Source: UBA287 sp034190325
GTDB lineage: Archaea > Thermoplasmatota > UBA186 > UBA287
DNA length: 61,537 nucleotides
Direction: 5' to 3'
NCBI GenBank assembly: GCA_034190325.1
Contig: JAXHST010000081.1
Location: forward strand, 1-61,537
The notes under the pieces were generated by a model. The model did not search any database, was not told the DNA's origin, and saw only the letters and a list, made by a program, of their open reading frames with translations. Of the stretch, positions 61,281 to 61,537 are shown piece after piece. The translations under genes were made by a program, and so were the position numbers. The stretch's first letter is position 1; every line of letters starts with the position of its first letter.

Positions 61281-61537
61281 TTACATCGAAGAATTCTGTT
61301 TAGAGAAGGGACCATTTTTTCCAATTAATTCATCCATGGTCTTTCCATTTTCATCCTTCCATTCAATCCAGCCAAGCTCCTCTATATGAGCCTTTTTGTT
61401 GAAATGCCCCCGTGTAGAGCCCAGTTATTTTTTCGCTTCTCCAACATCACTCACCTCCCAGTCTTAGGAATAGCCCTAGCTTAGCCTCTGGTGGTAGTTT
61501 TCTTACCACCGCTTCGTTAGGGGTCTCCCCAGGATCC
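61281..61537 (-). pseudogene. Broken gene end (DUF4357-like tail), running off the right edge
   Basis: From the right edge a minus-strand frame reads ETPNEAVVRKLPPEAKLGLF and stops at 61447. A second frame from 61424 to 61281 reads HFNKKAHIEELGWIEWKDEN, then GKTMDELIGKNGPFS. The latter resembles the tail of DUF4357 domains, which often close restriction-type or GIY-YIG proteins. The two parts are probably one gene interrupted by a frameshift and stop near 61425-61450. The rest of 61117-61280 shows nothing I can name. Confidence 0.4.

Noticed and set aside
61532..61537. GGATCC at the right end as a biological boundary
   Set aside because: This is a BamHI site and may only mark a clone or window end; the same hexamer occurs elsewhere in the window.
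1..61537. CRISPR arrays, tRNA or rRNA genes, inteins and integrase genes
   Set aside because: I looked for regularly spaced repeats, T-loop-like sequences, intein insertions in RtcB and other usual hosts, and recombinase motifs, and found none.

Overview
The window looks like a piece of a euryarchaeal genome. Information-processing genes are archaeal: aRF1, RtcB with archease, a beta-CASP nuclease of the CPSF type, archaeal UMP kinase, an archaeal-type phosphoglycerate mutase homologue and archaellum-type proteins. Many genes have an A/T-rich TATA-like box 22-28 nt before the start codon and no Shine-Dalgarno, the pattern of leaderless archaeal transcripts. Genes inside operons join by ATGA overlaps. 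A DUF6015 protein hints at Thermoplasmatota or a neighbouring lineage, but I cannot place it more closely. No methanogenesis gene is present; the sugar genes suggest a heterotroph. No rRNA, tRNA or CRISPR array was found.

Positions 1-25980 are mostly housekeeping: a cut SDR gene, cutA, an SMC5/6-like ATPase with two small partner proteins, an archaellum ArlD/E plus ArlF/G pair, an RNase, a DpsL ferritin, a ZIP transporter, a cytochrome b5-archease fusion with rtcB, comB and xpt, an RND transporter, rpiA, a phosphoglycerate mutase homologue that has lost most of its metal ligands, a GT4 and GH57 pair, pyrH, prf1 and argS. From 25989 to 38355 come a decayed dicarboxylate symporter, a complete peptide/sugar-type ABC importer (binding protein, two permeases, two ATPases), a flippase with two family-2 glycosyltransferases, and an NSS symporter.

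Positions 38279-42901 hold a disrupted locus. A 251-bp segment spanning the start of the NSS gene and the start of trkH occurs twice at 96% identity. Between the copies lie a broken TRAP permease gene, a secreted hydrolase and a DUF2804 protein with an added export signal. This is the layout left when a circle integrates by one crossover.

Positions 44515-57810 form a hexuronate and sugar-acid catabolic region: a UxaE-type epimerase, fructuronate reductase (SDR type), a GH31 glycosidase, a sodium-solute symporter, KDPG aldolase, mannonate dehydratase, two IlvD/Edd-family dehydratases, a GntP permease and a KDG kinase. Together they can take tagaturonate or fructuronate to mannonate, to 2-keto-3-deoxygluconate, to KDPG, and then to pyruvate and glyceraldehyde 3-phosphate. 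Short inverted repeats beside the promoters are operator candidates.

The right end (58555-61537) is accessory DNA: a decayed DDE transposase, an A/T-rich nuclease-helicase of the DUF2075 type, and a broken gene running off the edge.
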